Source: Glutamicibacter nicotianae (GTDB lineage: Bacteria; Actinomycetota; Actinomycetes; Actinomycetales; Micrococcaceae). Taken from it: DNA of 61,565 bases. The DNA is taken from NCBI RefSeq assembly GCF_006539525.1, contig NZ_BJNE01000016.1, positions 1 to 61,565 on the forward strand. Direction: 5' to 3'. The position numbers and the translations under genes are program-made. Numbering within the stretch: the stretch's first letter is position 1; each line of letters begins with the position of its first letter. Shown here piece after piece: positions 8,462 to 17,566 of this stretch. A model generated the notes under the pieces. It made no database searches. It was not told the DNA's origin and saw only the letters and a list, made by a program, of their open reading frames with translations.

Positions 8462-9943
8462 CTACCGCGCGTTTGCGTGGCTGGCCGCGTAGTCCTGCGC
8501 GCTGAGCTGCCCCAGGCGCGAACGGCGCCGTCCGTAGCCCAGGTAGAGCGCCACGCCGACGATCATCCAGATGATGAACACCAGCCAGGTGTGCCAGCCC
8601 AGCTGGCTCATCAGGAACAGGCAGGCGAAGATGCCCAGGATCGGGGTGACCGGATACAGCGGCAGCTTGAACGTCCGCGGGGCCTGCGGCTGCTTGCGGC
8701 GCAGGTAGATCACCGAGGCGCCAACCAGCGCGAAGGCGAACAGCGTGCCGATGCTGGTGGCGTCGGCCAGCGCGCCCAGCGGGATGAACCCGGCGGTGAT
8801 CGCCACCAGGATGCCGGTGATCCAGGTGCCGGCGACCGGGGTGCCGGTGCGGTTCGACACCTTGCCGAACACCGGCGGCACCAGCCCGTCGCGCGACATG
8901 GCCAGGAGGATGCGGGTCTGGCCGTAGAGCACGGTCAGCACCACCGATGCGATGGCCAGCACGGCGGCCACGGCGAAGGCCAGCACGAAGATCGGCTGGC
9001 CGGTCAGTTCGCCGACGATCTGCACCAGCGGCGCCTGGGCGCCTTCGAACCAGTTCCATTCGCGCGCGCCGATCGCCGAAACTGCCACCAGCACGTAGGT
9101 GATGGTCACGATCAGCATCGAGAGCATGATGGCCCGGGGCAGATCGCGCTTCGGGTTCTTCGCTTCCTCGCCGGCCGTCGAGGCGGCGTCGAAGCCGATA
9201 TAGGAGAAGAACACGCTCGATGCCGCCGCGGTCACGCCGGCCGCGCCCATCGGCAGCAGCGGCTCGAAGTTGCCCGCGTTGAAGGCGCTGAAGGCGACGA
9301 CCGAGAAGAAGATCAGGATGCCTGCCTTGATGGCCACGACGATCGAGTTCACGATGGCCGATTCGCGCGCCCCGCGCACCAGCAGCACGGTGGCCAGCAC
9401 GACGACGATCAGCGCCGGCAGGTTCACCGCCCCGCCCTCGGCCGGGCCTCCAGCCAGCGCCGCAGGCAGCTCCATGCCGAAGGTGCGCAGCGTTTCATTC
9501 ACGTACTGGCCCGCGCCGACGGCCACCGCGGCCACGGACACGGCGTATTCGAGCACCAGGCACCAGCCGCAGATCCAGGCGATGCCTTCGCCCATGGTCG
9601 CATAGGAATAGGAGTAGCTGGAGCCGGACACCGGGACCATGCCGGCCATTTCGGCGTAGGACATCGCCGAAAGCAGCGCGGTGATGCCGGCGATCACGAA
9701 CGAGATCCAGATGGCCGGACCGGCGATCGGCACGGTATCGCCAAGGATCACCAGGATTCCGGTGCCCATGGTGGCGCCGACGCTGATCATGGTCAGCTGC
9801 CACATGCCCAGGGTGCGGCGCAGTTGGCCTGCTCCTGCATTGGTTTCTGCCTCGGCGATCATATTCGTGATCGACTTGCGGCGGCGCAGCTGCGCGCCCA
9901 GCAAGGTGGCCGGGCCGGCGCTCACGGATGGTTTGCGATTCAT
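8462..9943 (-). CDS. APC family amino acid permease
   Basis: 493 residues with about 12-14 predicted membrane helices. TM1 has the hallmark SVGATMGTGILVILG substrate/ion-binding break. FFSYIGFDAASTAGEEAKNP (about residues 242-261) is the conserved TM6-loop of cationic amino acid transporter (CAT) members. It would import amino acids, probably basic ones, by proton symport or exchange. Single-gene unit: its 3' end faces the GH3 remnant 21 bp away. ATG start is the complement of 9941-9943. Confidence 0.82.
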   Translation of the reverse strand: MNRKPSVSAGPATLLGAQLRRRKSITNMIAEAETNAGAGQLRRTLGMWQLTMISVGATMGTGILVILGDTVPIAGPAIWISFVIAGITALLSAMSYAEMAGMVPVSGSSYSYSYATMGEGIAWICGWCLVLEYAVSVAAVAVGAGQYVNETLRTFGMELPAALAGGPAEGGAVNLPALIVVVLATVLLVRGARESAIVNSIVVAIKAGILIFFSVVAFSAFNAGNFEPLLPMGAAGVTAAASSVFFSYIGFDAASTAGEEAKNPKRDLPRAIMLSMLIVTITYVLVAVSAIGAREWNWFEGAQAPLVQIVGELTGQPIFVLAFAVAAVLAIASVVLTVLYGQTRILLAMSRDGLVPPVFGKVSNRTGTPVAGTWITGILVAITAGFIPLGALADATSIGTLFAFALVGASVIYLRRKQPQAPRTFKLPLYPVTPILGIFACLFLMSQLGWHTWLVFIIWMIVGVALYLGYGRRRSRLGQLSAQDYAASHANAR

Positions 9944-10300
9944 CGCGGATCCTCAATGGGGTGGTATTGCCGCCGCGCCCCGTCCCAGGATGCGGACGGG
10001 CGCTGCGCGTGGAAGTTCTGAACTGGAATATCATGTCACGGCCCGATCCGTCCCAGCTGTTCCAGAATCCAACAATTTTTCGCCAATTGTGCCCTCTTCT
10101 TGGGGTTTAACCGAAATCTTGGTCCATGCGGAATCCGTGCACTGAGATGGAATTCATTATCTGGAGTGCATAATTATGCACAAATCGCCGCACGCCACCC
10201 GCACCGCAGGCGCCCCGATCCTCCCTGCGCACATCGAAAACCACCGAGGTTTTCCACAATATTAGAAGACATATTCGAGCAATAGAAGTACAATTAGAAC
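9944..10300. other. divergent intergenic region upstream of permease and HNH gene
   Basis: 357 bp without a credible gene. The half next to the HNH gene is AT-rich compared with its flanks and includes TTTTCCACA at 10250-10258 (a single DnaA-box-like 9-mer) and GTGCATAATTATGCAC at 10170-10185, a perfect 16-bp palindrome. The palindrome could be an operator, but nothing identifies the regulator. Confidence 0.45.
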
Positions 10301-11761
10301 ATGTCCGAAGCAAAGGCGCACGGAAACGGCCTGACCCCACCAGCACCCCCAGATGCCTTCGACCTGCATCTGGACCAGCTGAACGACGACCTCGTCCAGC
10401 TCGAAGAACACGGCACCAAAGCCGAATGCGCCCACGCCATCGAAGGCCTCGAAGCACTAGCCTCCTATATCCGCTACCGGCAGGCCTGCCTCTCCCACCA
10501 GATCGAGAAGGACTTCGTGCGCGACCACGAGGAACGCGGCGTCCACATGGATGACCAAACCCGTGGCGCCGCCGCCTGCGTTGCACTGGCCCGCAAGCAA
10601 TCCCCGCACGGCATGCGCAACTACCTGGTCAACTGCCGCATCCTCTTCGAAGACACCCCTCACCTGGCCGCCGCCTGTTCCCGCGGAGAATTCACCGAAG
10701 CGCAAGCCCAGGCCATCCTGACCCCGCTCCAGGACCTCAGAGCCCAGCGCCGCACCGAATTCGACCAGTATTTTGCCCAGAACCCCGACATGTTCGAGTC
10801 CATGGGCACCCGCCAAATCACGCAAACCGTGCGCAAATTCGTCCTTTCCTACACCTCTGATCAGGAATCCATCAAGCAGAAAACCGTCGAGGAAGACCGC
10901 AACCTCACCCTGGAAATCGACCAGCAGCGCGGCTGCATCAAGATTCGCGGCGAGTACCCCCTGCTGCCCGGCATGTGCCTCAAGCGCTACCTGGACGAGG
11001 AATCCAAGACCCTGCGCAAGAAAGGCGACCCGCGCACCCGCACCCAGATCCGCGCCGATTTGCTCTTCAGCTACATGATGATCGGCGAACCCTCCAAAAT
11101 GCCCGTCGCCCTGAACATCGGGGTGATCATGACCGATCGGTCCCTGTTCGCCGGCGAACGCAAACCAGCGCTATTGGAAGGCTACGGCTACATCCCTGCC
11201 CAGAGCGTGCGTGAATGGATCGGCGGGCACCAGATCCCCAATGACCTGACCTTCGAGCAGATGGAAGCGAAAGTCACCCGCGAAAACATCGAGCAAATCG
11301 AAGTGCGCACCGAACTCGCCCGCTTCTACACCGCGCCGGGCGACCAGGAACTCATTTCCATGGACTCCAAGGCGCGGCTCTTCCCGGAGAAGCTCAAGAA
11401 GTTCATCGCCGTACGCGACCGGCACTGCCGAACCCCGTTCTGCGACGGCATCGTTGAAGAAATAGACCACGTCAAGCAATACGCCCGCGGCGGCAAAACC
11501 ACCGTGTCCAACGGCGATGGCCGCTGCGCGGCCTGCAACAAGGCCAAGCAAGCCGCCGGATGGTACGAATACACCACCTACGGCAACGGGCACAGCATCA
11601 CCATTTGCCCCGGCTCGGCCATGTCCTACAAATCCACCGCACCACCAGCCACCGGGTACGCGCACAAGCCATTCCCGCAACTGATGCGCGACGGCACCTG
11701 GCTGCAAAAACTCAAAGAACGGCTGAGGCCGCCTGATGACCCCGAATGTGTCGCCGCCTGA
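10301..11761 (+). CDS. DUF222 domain HNH endonuclease-like protein (13E12 type)
   Basis: 486 residues. Residues about 20-330 are the DUF222 domain common in high-GC actinobacteria. The C-terminal HNH domain (about 365-420) has CRTPFCDG, EEIDHV, then N (SNGDG) and CAACNKAKQ, giving a Cys4-type zinc knuckle and the H-N-H residues. Such genes occur in many copies in Arthrobacter and Mycobacterium and are suspected to be mobile. The role is unproven. No ribosome-binding site precedes ATG 10301, so the mRNA may be leaderless. There are no flanking repeats or integrase. Confidence 0.85.
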   Translation: MSEAKAHGNGLTPPAPPDAFDLHLDQLNDDLVQLEEHGTKAECAHAIEGLEALASYIRYRQACLSHQIEKDFVRDHEERGVHMDDQTRGAAACVALARKQSPHGMRNYLVNCRILFEDTPHLAAACSRGEFTEAQAQAILTPLQDLRAQRRTEFDQYFAQNPDMFESMGTRQITQTVRKFVLSYTSDQESIKQKTVEEDRNLTLEIDQQRGCIKIRGEYPLLPGMCLKRYLDEESKTLRKKGDPRTRTQIRADLLFSYMMIGEPSKMPVALNIGVIMTDRSLFAGERKPALLEGYGYIPAQSVREWIGGHQIPNDLTFEQMEAKVTRENIEQIEVRTELARFYTAPGDQELISMDSKARLFPEKLKKFIAVRDRHCRTPFCDGIVEEIDHVKQYARGGKTTVSNGDGRCAACNKAKQAAGWYEYTTYGNGHSITICPGSAMSYKSTAPPATGYAHKPFPQLMRDGTWLQKLKERLRPPDDPECVAA

Positions 11762-11841
11762 TAGGCGGCAGGCAACTACTGCGCACTCTCTTGGCTAGCA
11801 ATCCGGTTGAAACCGCTGGCTTCGGACCGCAGGATATGGCG

Positions 11842-11873
11842 AAGCCGCCTGGAAGTTGCCTCCCAGGCGGCTT
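11842..11873. terminator. terminator between convergent HNH and dehydrogenase genes
   Basis: Inverted repeat AAGCCGCCTGG (11842-11852) / CCAGGCGGCTT (11863-11873) with a 10-nt loop, in the gap between two convergent stop codons (11761 and 11885). No long U-tract on either strand. Confidence 0.6.
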
Positions 11874-11884
11874 GGTTCCGGACT

Positions 11885-14716
11885 CTACTTGCCGGCGGCT
11901 TCTGCCAGCAGTTCAACGATGTGCCGGTATTCCTTGCCCGTCGCCCGGGTCATGCCCAGTTCGCAGGTGCGGTTGCATGAAGCGTGTTCCTGCGCATCCA
12001 GTTCACGGACCTCAGCTGCCTCGCGAGCGGTAGCCGACTCGGTCAGCTCCGGATGCAGCATTCCACGGTCGCCAGCATAACCGCAGCAGCCCCAGTTCAC
12101 CGGGGTGTTCACGGTATCTGCCACAGCCTCGGCGATCTTCTGCATGTCCGGATTCAGGCCCATCTGCGTGGAGGAGCAGGTCGGGTGCAAGGTGACCGAG
12201 GAGATCTTGTGCAGCTCTGGCAGCTTGTCCAGCAGGTGCTGCGAAGTGAATGCCAGCAGGTCAACCACGTCATAGCCGTGCTCGGCCAGGGTATGCGCAA
12301 ACCCTTCGGTGCAGCTGGAGGCGTCCGAGATGATTGGCAGGTTCTTGCCAGGCATGGCGGCGCGGACTTCTTCCAGCACGCGCTGGCCCATGACTTCATG
12401 GCCCTGCGCGTAGCCCTTGGAAGTCCATGGAGTGCCGCAGCAGGTGGATTCGATGCCCTCCGGAACATAAACCGAGACTCCGGCGGCGTGCAGCAGCTTG
12501 GTGAACGACGATGCAACACCTTCCCCGTCGCCGGCCGGGCCGAACATCGAGTTCACGCAGGCAGGCAGGTAGATGGCCAGCGGCTCGGTGCCCGCGGCAC
12601 CTAGGTTCCCGGCCATCGGCTTGCGCGCCTTGCCGCCGGCAGGCAGTTCAGCGTCGTAGCGCGGCATGACGTCGGTGCTGACCACCTTGCGGGCAGCATC
12701 GGTAACGCCGCGGACCAGCGACGTCGGGAACTTGTCGGCGACGCTCAGGGCCAGCGAACCAGCCCGGGTGGCCCCGCCCCAGCCCTTGGCCGCGGCCTTG
12801 AAGCCGGCTTCCAGCACAGGGTGCGCGTCTTCGCGGCGCAGGCGCTTGACCAGCAGGCCGGTGTTGATGCCGACCGGGCAAGCGGTGACGCACATGCCGT
12901 CAACGGCGCAGGTCTGCACGCCGTTGTACGCGTAGTCGCGCTCAAGCTCGGCAGCCAGCTCGGTGTTGCCCTCGGCTTCGGCCTTGGCGATGGCCCGGCG
13001 CACGACGATGCGCTGGCGCGGGGTCAAGGTCAGGTCTTTGGACGGGCAGACCGGCTCGCAGTAGCCGCATTCCACGCAATGGTCGGCCTCGACCTCGATG
13101 GTCTCGTTGAGCTTGATATTGCGGATGTGCGCGGCATGGTCCTCGTCGATGATCACCCCGGGGTTCATCATCAGGCGCGGATCGCAGGCTGCCTTCAGTT
13201 CCAGGTGCACCTCGTAGAGCTCATCGCCGTACTGCGCGCGGACGAATGGCGCCATGGCGCGACCGGTACCGTGCTCCGCCTTAAGGTTGCCGTCCTTGTC
13301 CAGGATCAGCTGGACCATCTTGTCGTTGAAGGAGTTGTAGCGGTTCAGCGCTGTATCGCCTTCGAAGCGGTCGGTTAGCATGAAGTGGATGTTGCCATCC
13401 TTGGCGTGGCCGAAGATCACCGAATCCTCGTAGCCGTACTCGGTGAACAGCTCCTGCAGGCTGCCGCAGGTTTCAGCCAAGGTCTCGACCGGGACGACGA
13501 CGTCTTCGAGCAGCGCGGTGGTACCGGTGGCGCGGGCGCCGGCCACCGATGCATACAGTCCCTTGCGGAATTTCCAGGCGGCCTGGCGGTTCTTGGCATC
13601 CGGGGAGAGGATCGCCGGGGCGCGCAATGCGGCTGCGTCCAGCAGCGACTGGCCAGCTGTGCGCAGCCCTGCCAGCTCCTCTTCTGAGTCCGCATGGTAT
13701 TCGACCAGCAAGGCGGCCTGCTGGTCGACCTCGAAGCCCATGATGGCTTCGGGCACGCCGGGCAGCGACTGGCCCACGCGCAGCGAGGTGGAGTCCATCA
13801 GCTCCAGCGTAGCTGCGCCGGAATCCACGAGTTCGGGCAGTGCGCGGGTGGCCAGATCCAGGTTGTCGAAGACCGCCAGGGTGGCGATGGCCAGCTTGCG
13901 GATCGGCACGGTGCGGAAAACCGCCTCCGCAACGAAGGCCAGGGTGCCCTCGGAGCCGATGATCAGGTGGGCCAGCAGCTCGGCCGGGGTGTCGTAGTCC
14001 AGGAAGGCGTTGATGCCGTAGCCCATGGTGTTCTTCAACCCGAAGTGCTTCTCGATCTTGGCCACCGATGCAGGGTTGCTGCGCACGCGCTTGACCAGCT
14101 TGTCCAGGGTGGCGACCAGCTGCGGCTCGGCGGCGGCCAGCTTGCGGTCGGCCTCGGGATCCGCGGTGTCGATCATGGTGCCCGAAGGCAGGACGAACGT
14201 CATGGATTCCAGGGTGCGGTAGGTGTTGAACTCGGTTCCGCAGGCCATGCCCGAGGAGTTGTTCGCGATCACGCCGCCGATGGTGCAGGCCGCCTCGCTG
14301 GCCGGATCCGGCCCGAGCTTGCTGCCATAGACGGCCAGGCGGGCGTTGACCTGGCGGACGGTGGCGCCTGGCTGCACGCGCACGCGTGCTCCGTTGTCGA
14401 GCACGGTAATGCCGCGGAAGTTGCGGCGCACGTCGATCATCAGGCCGTCGCCGCTGGCCTGTCCGGCCAATGAGGTGCCGCCGGAGCGCAGGGTGACCGG
14501 CTGGTTGTTCCGCGCGGCCGCTGCAAGCAGCGCGGAGACTTCCGCGGCATCCTTGGCCAGCACGACAGCTTGCGGGGTGTACAGGTAGTGCGAGGCATCC
14601 GAGGCATAGGCGACGCGATCGATGGATCGGGTCTTGACACGGTCCTGGTCGCCGACCAAGTCGAGGATTCCGGATGAAACCGTCGTTTCTCCGAGTGCTG
14701 GCGTGCTCAATGCCAT
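11885..14716 (-). CDS. FAD and Fe-S D-2-hydroxyacid (D-lactate/glycolate) dehydrogenase
   Basis: 943 residues from ATG at 14716, chosen for AGGAG 7 bases upstream; the open frame runs to 14782 without support. Order of domains: FAD-binding PCMH (about 30-260; RSGGTSLAGQASGDG), FAD-oxidase C-terminal domain (to about 540; GHAKDGNIHFM), 4Fe-4S ferredoxin domain (CVECGYCEPVCP and CAVDGMCVTACP), then a CCG-type domain with CGTPW and CCGYAGD. Predicted to oxidise D-lactate or a related 2-hydroxyacid, passing electrons to the quinone pool. Divergent from a GntR-FCD regulator with an operator-like site between them. Substrate choice (D-lactate versus glycolate) is open. Confidence 0.85.
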   Translation of the reverse strand: MALSTPALGETTVSSGILDLVGDQDRVKTRSIDRVAYASDASHYLYTPQAVVLAKDAAEVSALLAAAARNNQPVTLRSGGTSLAGQASGDGLMIDVRRNFRGITVLDNGARVRVQPGATVRQVNARLAVYGSKLGPDPASEAACTIGGVIANNSSGMACGTEFNTYRTLESMTFVLPSGTMIDTADPEADRKLAAAEPQLVATLDKLVKRVRSNPASVAKIEKHFGLKNTMGYGINAFLDYDTPAELLAHLIIGSEGTLAFVAEAVFRTVPIRKLAIATLAVFDNLDLATRALPELVDSGAATLELMDSTSLRVGQSLPGVPEAIMGFEVDQQAALLVEYHADSEEELAGLRTAGQSLLDAAALRAPAILSPDAKNRQAAWKFRKGLYASVAGARATGTTALLEDVVVPVETLAETCGSLQELFTEYGYEDSVIFGHAKDGNIHFMLTDRFEGDTALNRYNSFNDKMVQLILDKDGNLKAEHGTGRAMAPFVRAQYGDELYEVHLELKAACDPRLMMNPGVIIDEDHAAHIRNIKLNETIEVEADHCVECGYCEPVCPSKDLTLTPRQRIVVRRAIAKAEAEGNTELAAELERDYAYNGVQTCAVDGMCVTACPVGINTGLLVKRLRREDAHPVLEAGFKAAAKGWGGATRAGSLALSVADKFPTSLVRGVTDAARKVVSTDVMPRYDAELPAGGKARKPMAGNLGAAGTEPLAIYLPACVNSMFGPAGDGEGVASSFTKLLHAAGVSVYVPEGIESTCCGTPWTSKGYAQGHEVMGQRVLEEVRAAMPGKNLPIISDASSCTEGFAHTLAEHGYDVVDLLAFTSQHLLDKLPELHKISSVTLHPTCSSTQMGLNPDMQKIAEAVADTVNTPVNWGCCGYAGDRGMLHPELTESATAREAAEVRELDAQEHASCNRTCELGMTRATGKEYRHIVELLAEAAGK

Positions 14717-14770
14717 GGTGCGCTCCTGTGCAGTTGGCAAGCAGAACTTGCCGAATACGGAAATTGTCTT

Positions 14771-14813
14771 ACAAGTACACATGCCATAGTAGTACGATTC
14801 GTGGGATACTTGT
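14771..14813. promoter_or_regulatory. GntR/FCD-type operator and flanking inverted repeat
   Basis: TAGTAGTACGA at 14787-14797 fits the FadR/FCD consensus TNGTNNNACNA exactly. It is enclosed by ACAAGTA (14771-14777) and its inverse TACTTGT (14807-14813). The site lies between the dehydrogenase start (14716) and the GTG of the regulator (14847), placed to control both directions. Confidence 0.65.
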
Positions 14814-14846
14814 TAGGGATATTTTTCGCGGCTCGAAAGGACCCTT

Positions 14847-15497
14847 GTGGCAGCCCGTTTAGGTGTCGTTTCCGTAGTCCAGGCGGTCATCCGGTCACTG
14901 CGCGCCCGGATTTTCAGCGGCGAACTGGCACCCGGCACCCCGCTGGCCGAGGTCGATGTCGCCGCGCAATACGAAGTTGCCCGTCCAACCGCCAAGGCCG
15001 CACTGGAGAACCTTGTCGCAAGCGGCCTGCTGACCCGCAATGCGCACCAGACCGCAAGGGTCACGCTGCTCTCCGCGCGCGATGCGCTCGATATCTACCG
15101 CACCCGCGCCATCATCGAAGCAGAGGCCGTGCGCCTGCTGGCCGCCCTACGCGAGGTCCCGTCCGAGGCGCGGGAAGCCAATGCGGAAATCACCGAACTG
15201 GTCGGCGCCTCGCCGATCGACATCATCGATCCCGACATCCGCTTCCATGCCGCCCTGGTCCAGGCGCTCGGCTCGCGGCGCACCAGCGCAATCTACGCGC
15301 AGCTGACCGACGAGATCCGCCTGTGCATGACCCACGTGCAGGATGCCACGCTGCTGTCCACCAAGGACATTGCCGCCGAGCACGCACGGCTGCTGCAGCT
15401 GATCTCCGAGGGCGAGACGGCCGCCGCCGCGAAGGTGCTGGAAGAACACCTGCGCACCGCCAGCAACAAGCTGGCCGAGCATTTGGAGAGCCTGTAG
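14847..15497 (+). CDS. GntR family regulator, FCD subfamily
   Basis: 216 residues. N-terminal winged helix (about 5-70) with LRARIFSGELAPGTPL and VARPTAKAALENLVASGL, followed by an all-helical FCD effector domain (about 80-210) containing the typical acidic/His ligand positions (PDIRFHAALVQA, AEHARLLQLI). GTG start at 14847 with GAAAGGA 7 bases upstream. FCD regulators bind organic acids; divergent orientation from the hydroxyacid dehydrogenase suggests it represses that gene and itself until lactate or a similar acid is present. Confidence 0.88.
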   Translation: MAARLGVVSVVQAVIRSLRARIFSGELAPGTPLAEVDVAAQYEVARPTAKAALENLVASGLLTRNAHQTARVTLLSARDALDIYRTRAIIEAEAVRLLAALREVPSEAREANAEITELVGASPIDIIDPDIRFHAALVQALGSRRTSAIYAQLTDEIRLCMTHVQDATLLSTKDIAAEHARLLQLISEGETAAAAKVLEEHLRTASNKLAEHLESL

Positions 15498-15499
15498 GC

Positions 15500-15946
15500 A
15501 TGGGACTGTTCAGCCGGAAGCCGCAGGTCAGCTTCGATCAGATCGACTCGCTCCTGTCGCGGATCCCGGATCTGCAACTGGGCGCGGTGAAGTTCTCGGC
15601 GCACACGCTCGCAGCCGGCTGGAGGAAGACCACTCCCAAACCGGGCATCGACCTGACTACGTGCGGGCTGACCGGCTGGCTGGAGCTTGAAGAAACCCTG
15701 CGCTTCACCGAGGGCACGCTGTCGGTGCATGAAACCTGGACCGGCTCGCCCGCACTGTTCTTCATCTCCACCCCGGCGAGCGCTCCGGCGGATTCCGCAG
15801 CCGGCGGAGCGCTGGCCGGCGTTCCCGAAGATCACGCGGGCATCCTGCATCCCGGCGAGGACGGAAATCTTCAGCTTCTTGCCACCCTGGACCCGGTGCA
15901 GCTGGGGCAGCTGGACCGGTGGATGCGCACCTTCCCGAGGCTGTAG
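15500..15946 (+). CDS. hypothetical protein following the GntR gene
   Basis: 148 residues from ATG 15500, two bases after the stop of the GntR gene and therefore probably co-transcribed. Soluble; it begins MGLFSRKPQVSFDQID. One region (about 70-95) reads as alternating beta strands. I do not recognise a family. It ends 190 bp before the sulfane-sulfur operon. Confidence 0.6.
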   Translation: MGLFSRKPQVSFDQIDSLLSRIPDLQLGAVKFSAHTLAAGWRKTTPKPGIDLTTCGLTGWLELEETLRFTEGTLSVHETWTGSPALFFISTPASAPADSAAGGALAGVPEDHAGILHPGEDGNLQLLATLDPVQLGQLDRWMRTFPRL

Positions 15947-16074
15947 CGCCCTTCCCCGGCCCGCAGGAAGGCTCCGCTCTGCATACCACCTCCTGACGCG
16001 GCATTTTCCACCAGATTCCACCACCATCAGCACAGTCATTCGACACGCCTTCACGCATACCCCCACCCCTATTT

Positions 16075-16105
16075 TTGACATACCCCCGGGGGTATAGTTT
16101 AGGGT
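16075..16105 (+). promoter_or_regulatory. CstR/CsoR-type palindromic operator in the promoter of the persulfide operon
   Basis: ATACCCCCGGGGGTAT (16080-16095) is a perfect 16-bp palindrome of the kind bound by CsoR/CstR-family repressors. It begins on the last base of a consensus -35 box TTGACA (16075-16080), so repressor binding would block the promoter. A likely -10 is TAGGGT at 16100-16105 (19-bp spacing). A half-site (CATACCCCC) lies at 16056-16064. The cognate regulator gene is fifth in the operon (19509). Confidence 0.85.
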
Positions 16106-16136
16106 AGTTCCAGACACCCCCACGAAAGGACATCCC

Positions 16137-17534
16137 ATGCTTCTGGAACGCTTCTACGACGAAGACCTGGCGCAGGCCAGCTACTTCATCGGCTGCCAGG
16201 CCAAGGGCGAGGCGATCGTCGTCGATGCCCGCCGCGACATCTCCGAGTACCTGGCGCTGGCCGCCAAGCACGGGATGCGCATTGTTGCGGTGACCGAAAC
16301 GCACATCCACGCCGACTACCTCTCCGGCACCCGCGAACTGGCCGCCGCCACCGGAGCGGCCACCTACGTCTCGGGCGAGGGCGGGGCCGACTGGCAGTAC
16401 GGTTTCGAGGCCGAACGCCTGATGGACAAGGACACCATCGCCCTGGGCAATATCACCGTGACCGCGCGCCACACCCCGGGCCACACCCCGGAGCACCTCT
16501 CGTTCCTCATCACCGACGGCGCCTTCAGCGACCAGCCCGGCTACATGCTCTCCGGCGACTTCATCTTCGCCGGCGACCTGGGCCGCCCGGACCTGCTGGA
16601 CGAGGCGGCCGGCGGCGTGGACACCCGCTTCGCCGGGGCCAAGCAGCTCTTCGCCTCGCTGAAGAACGTCTTCCTGCAGCTGCCCGACCACATCCAGGTC
16701 TACCCGGGCCACGGTTCGGGCAGCGCCTGCGGCAAGGCGCTGGGCGCCGTGCCCTCCACCACCGTGGGCTACGAACGCAACTTCGCCTGGTGGGGCAGCT
16801 ACCTGGCGAGCAACGACGAGGCAGGCTTCATCGCCGAGCTGCTCGACGGCCAGCCCGACGCCCACGCCTACTTCGCCCGCATGAAGCGCCAGAACCGCGA
16901 TGGCGCCAAGGTGCTCGGCCCCCTGCCCGAGCTCGTCGAGTTCACGGCGGAGCAGATCATCGAGCAGACCGCCTCGAATGACGCGGTCTTCGTCGACACC
17001 CGCGGACACCTGGCAGTGGCTGAGGGTACCGTCGCCGGCGCGCTGGCCATCCCCGCCATCGCCAAGATGGCGAACTTCGGAGCTTGGGCCTTCGACCCGG
17101 AAGCCGATGATCGCCAGCTGATCCTGTTCGCCGAGGACCTTCACGCAGCGCGGCAGATGCGCGATCACCTGATGCGCGTGGGCATCGACGCGGTGTCCGG
17201 CTACACCACCAGCCTCGAGGGGCTGCCGGCCTTCACCCCGCCAAGCGTGGCCCCGGCCGAGCTGGAGCACTTCGAGCACGCACTGCTGCTGGACGTGCGC
17301 AACCGCAGCGAGTTCGCCGCCGGCGCCATCCCGAACGCCAAGCACATCTCGGGCGGGCGCGCCCTGTGGTCCCTCGACGTACTGCCGGCCGAGGGCAAGA
17401 TCGTCACCTACTGCCAGAGCGGACTGCGAAACTCGATCGTCGCCAGCGCCCTGCGCGACGCCGGATACGACGTAATCGAGCTGGCCGGAAGCTATGCCGG
17501 CTGGGCCGCAGCCATGCACAAGACCAACGCCTGA
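16137..17534 (+). CDS. MBL-fold persulfide dioxygenase-like protein with two rhodanese domains
   Basis: 465 residues. N-terminal metallo-beta-lactamase domain (about 1-240): the first metal motif is THIHADYLSG, then ARHTPGHTPEH and VYPGHGSG, the ETHE1/CstB pattern for a mononuclear iron persulfide dioxygenase. Two rhodanese domains follow. The first (about 265-360) has lost its active-site Cys (LILFAED). The second (about 375-460) keeps it in VTYCQSGLRNS. Predicted to oxidise low-molecular-weight persulfides and transfer sulfur. First gene of the operon, 41 bp after the operator; AAAGGA precedes ATG 16137. Confidence 0.85.
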   Translation: MLLERFYDEDLAQASYFIGCQAKGEAIVVDARRDISEYLALAAKHGMRIVAVTETHIHADYLSGTRELAAATGAATYVSGEGGADWQYGFEAERLMDKDTIALGNITVTARHTPGHTPEHLSFLITDGAFSDQPGYMLSGDFIFAGDLGRPDLLDEAAGGVDTRFAGAKQLFASLKNVFLQLPDHIQVYPGHGSGSACGKALGAVPSTTVGYERNFAWWGSYLASNDEAGFIAELLDGQPDAHAYFARMKRQNRDGAKVLGPLPELVEFTAEQIIEQTASNDAVFVDTRGHLAVAEGTVAGALAIPAIAKMANFGAWAFDPEADDRQLILFAEDLHAARQMRDHLMRVGIDAVSGYTTSLEGLPAFTPPSVAPAELEHFEHALLLDVRNRSEFAAGAIPNAKHISGGRALWSLDVLPAEGKIVTYCQSGLRNSIVASALRDAGYDVIELAGSYAGWAAAMHKTNA

Positions 17535-17566
17535 CCCATCCCGAACCCCAAGGAAGCACCCGAAAT

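Noticed and set aside
10301-11761. DUF222-HNH gene as a homing endonuclease or IS element
   Set aside because: No flanking repeats, intron, intein junction or target duplication is visible.
12821-14473. Long plus-strand open frames opposite the dehydrogenase gene, and similar long antisense frames at 8444-10021, 23388-25937, 40267-42591, 54214-56826 and 59831-61414
   Set aside because: Mirror frames of high-GC genes: no motifs, Arg/His/Gly-biased composition, and the opposite strand encodes clear conserved proteins.
15762-17519. 585-codon minus-strand frame
   Set aside because: Antisense to the MBL-rhodanese gene, which has intact motifs, ribosome-binding site and operator.
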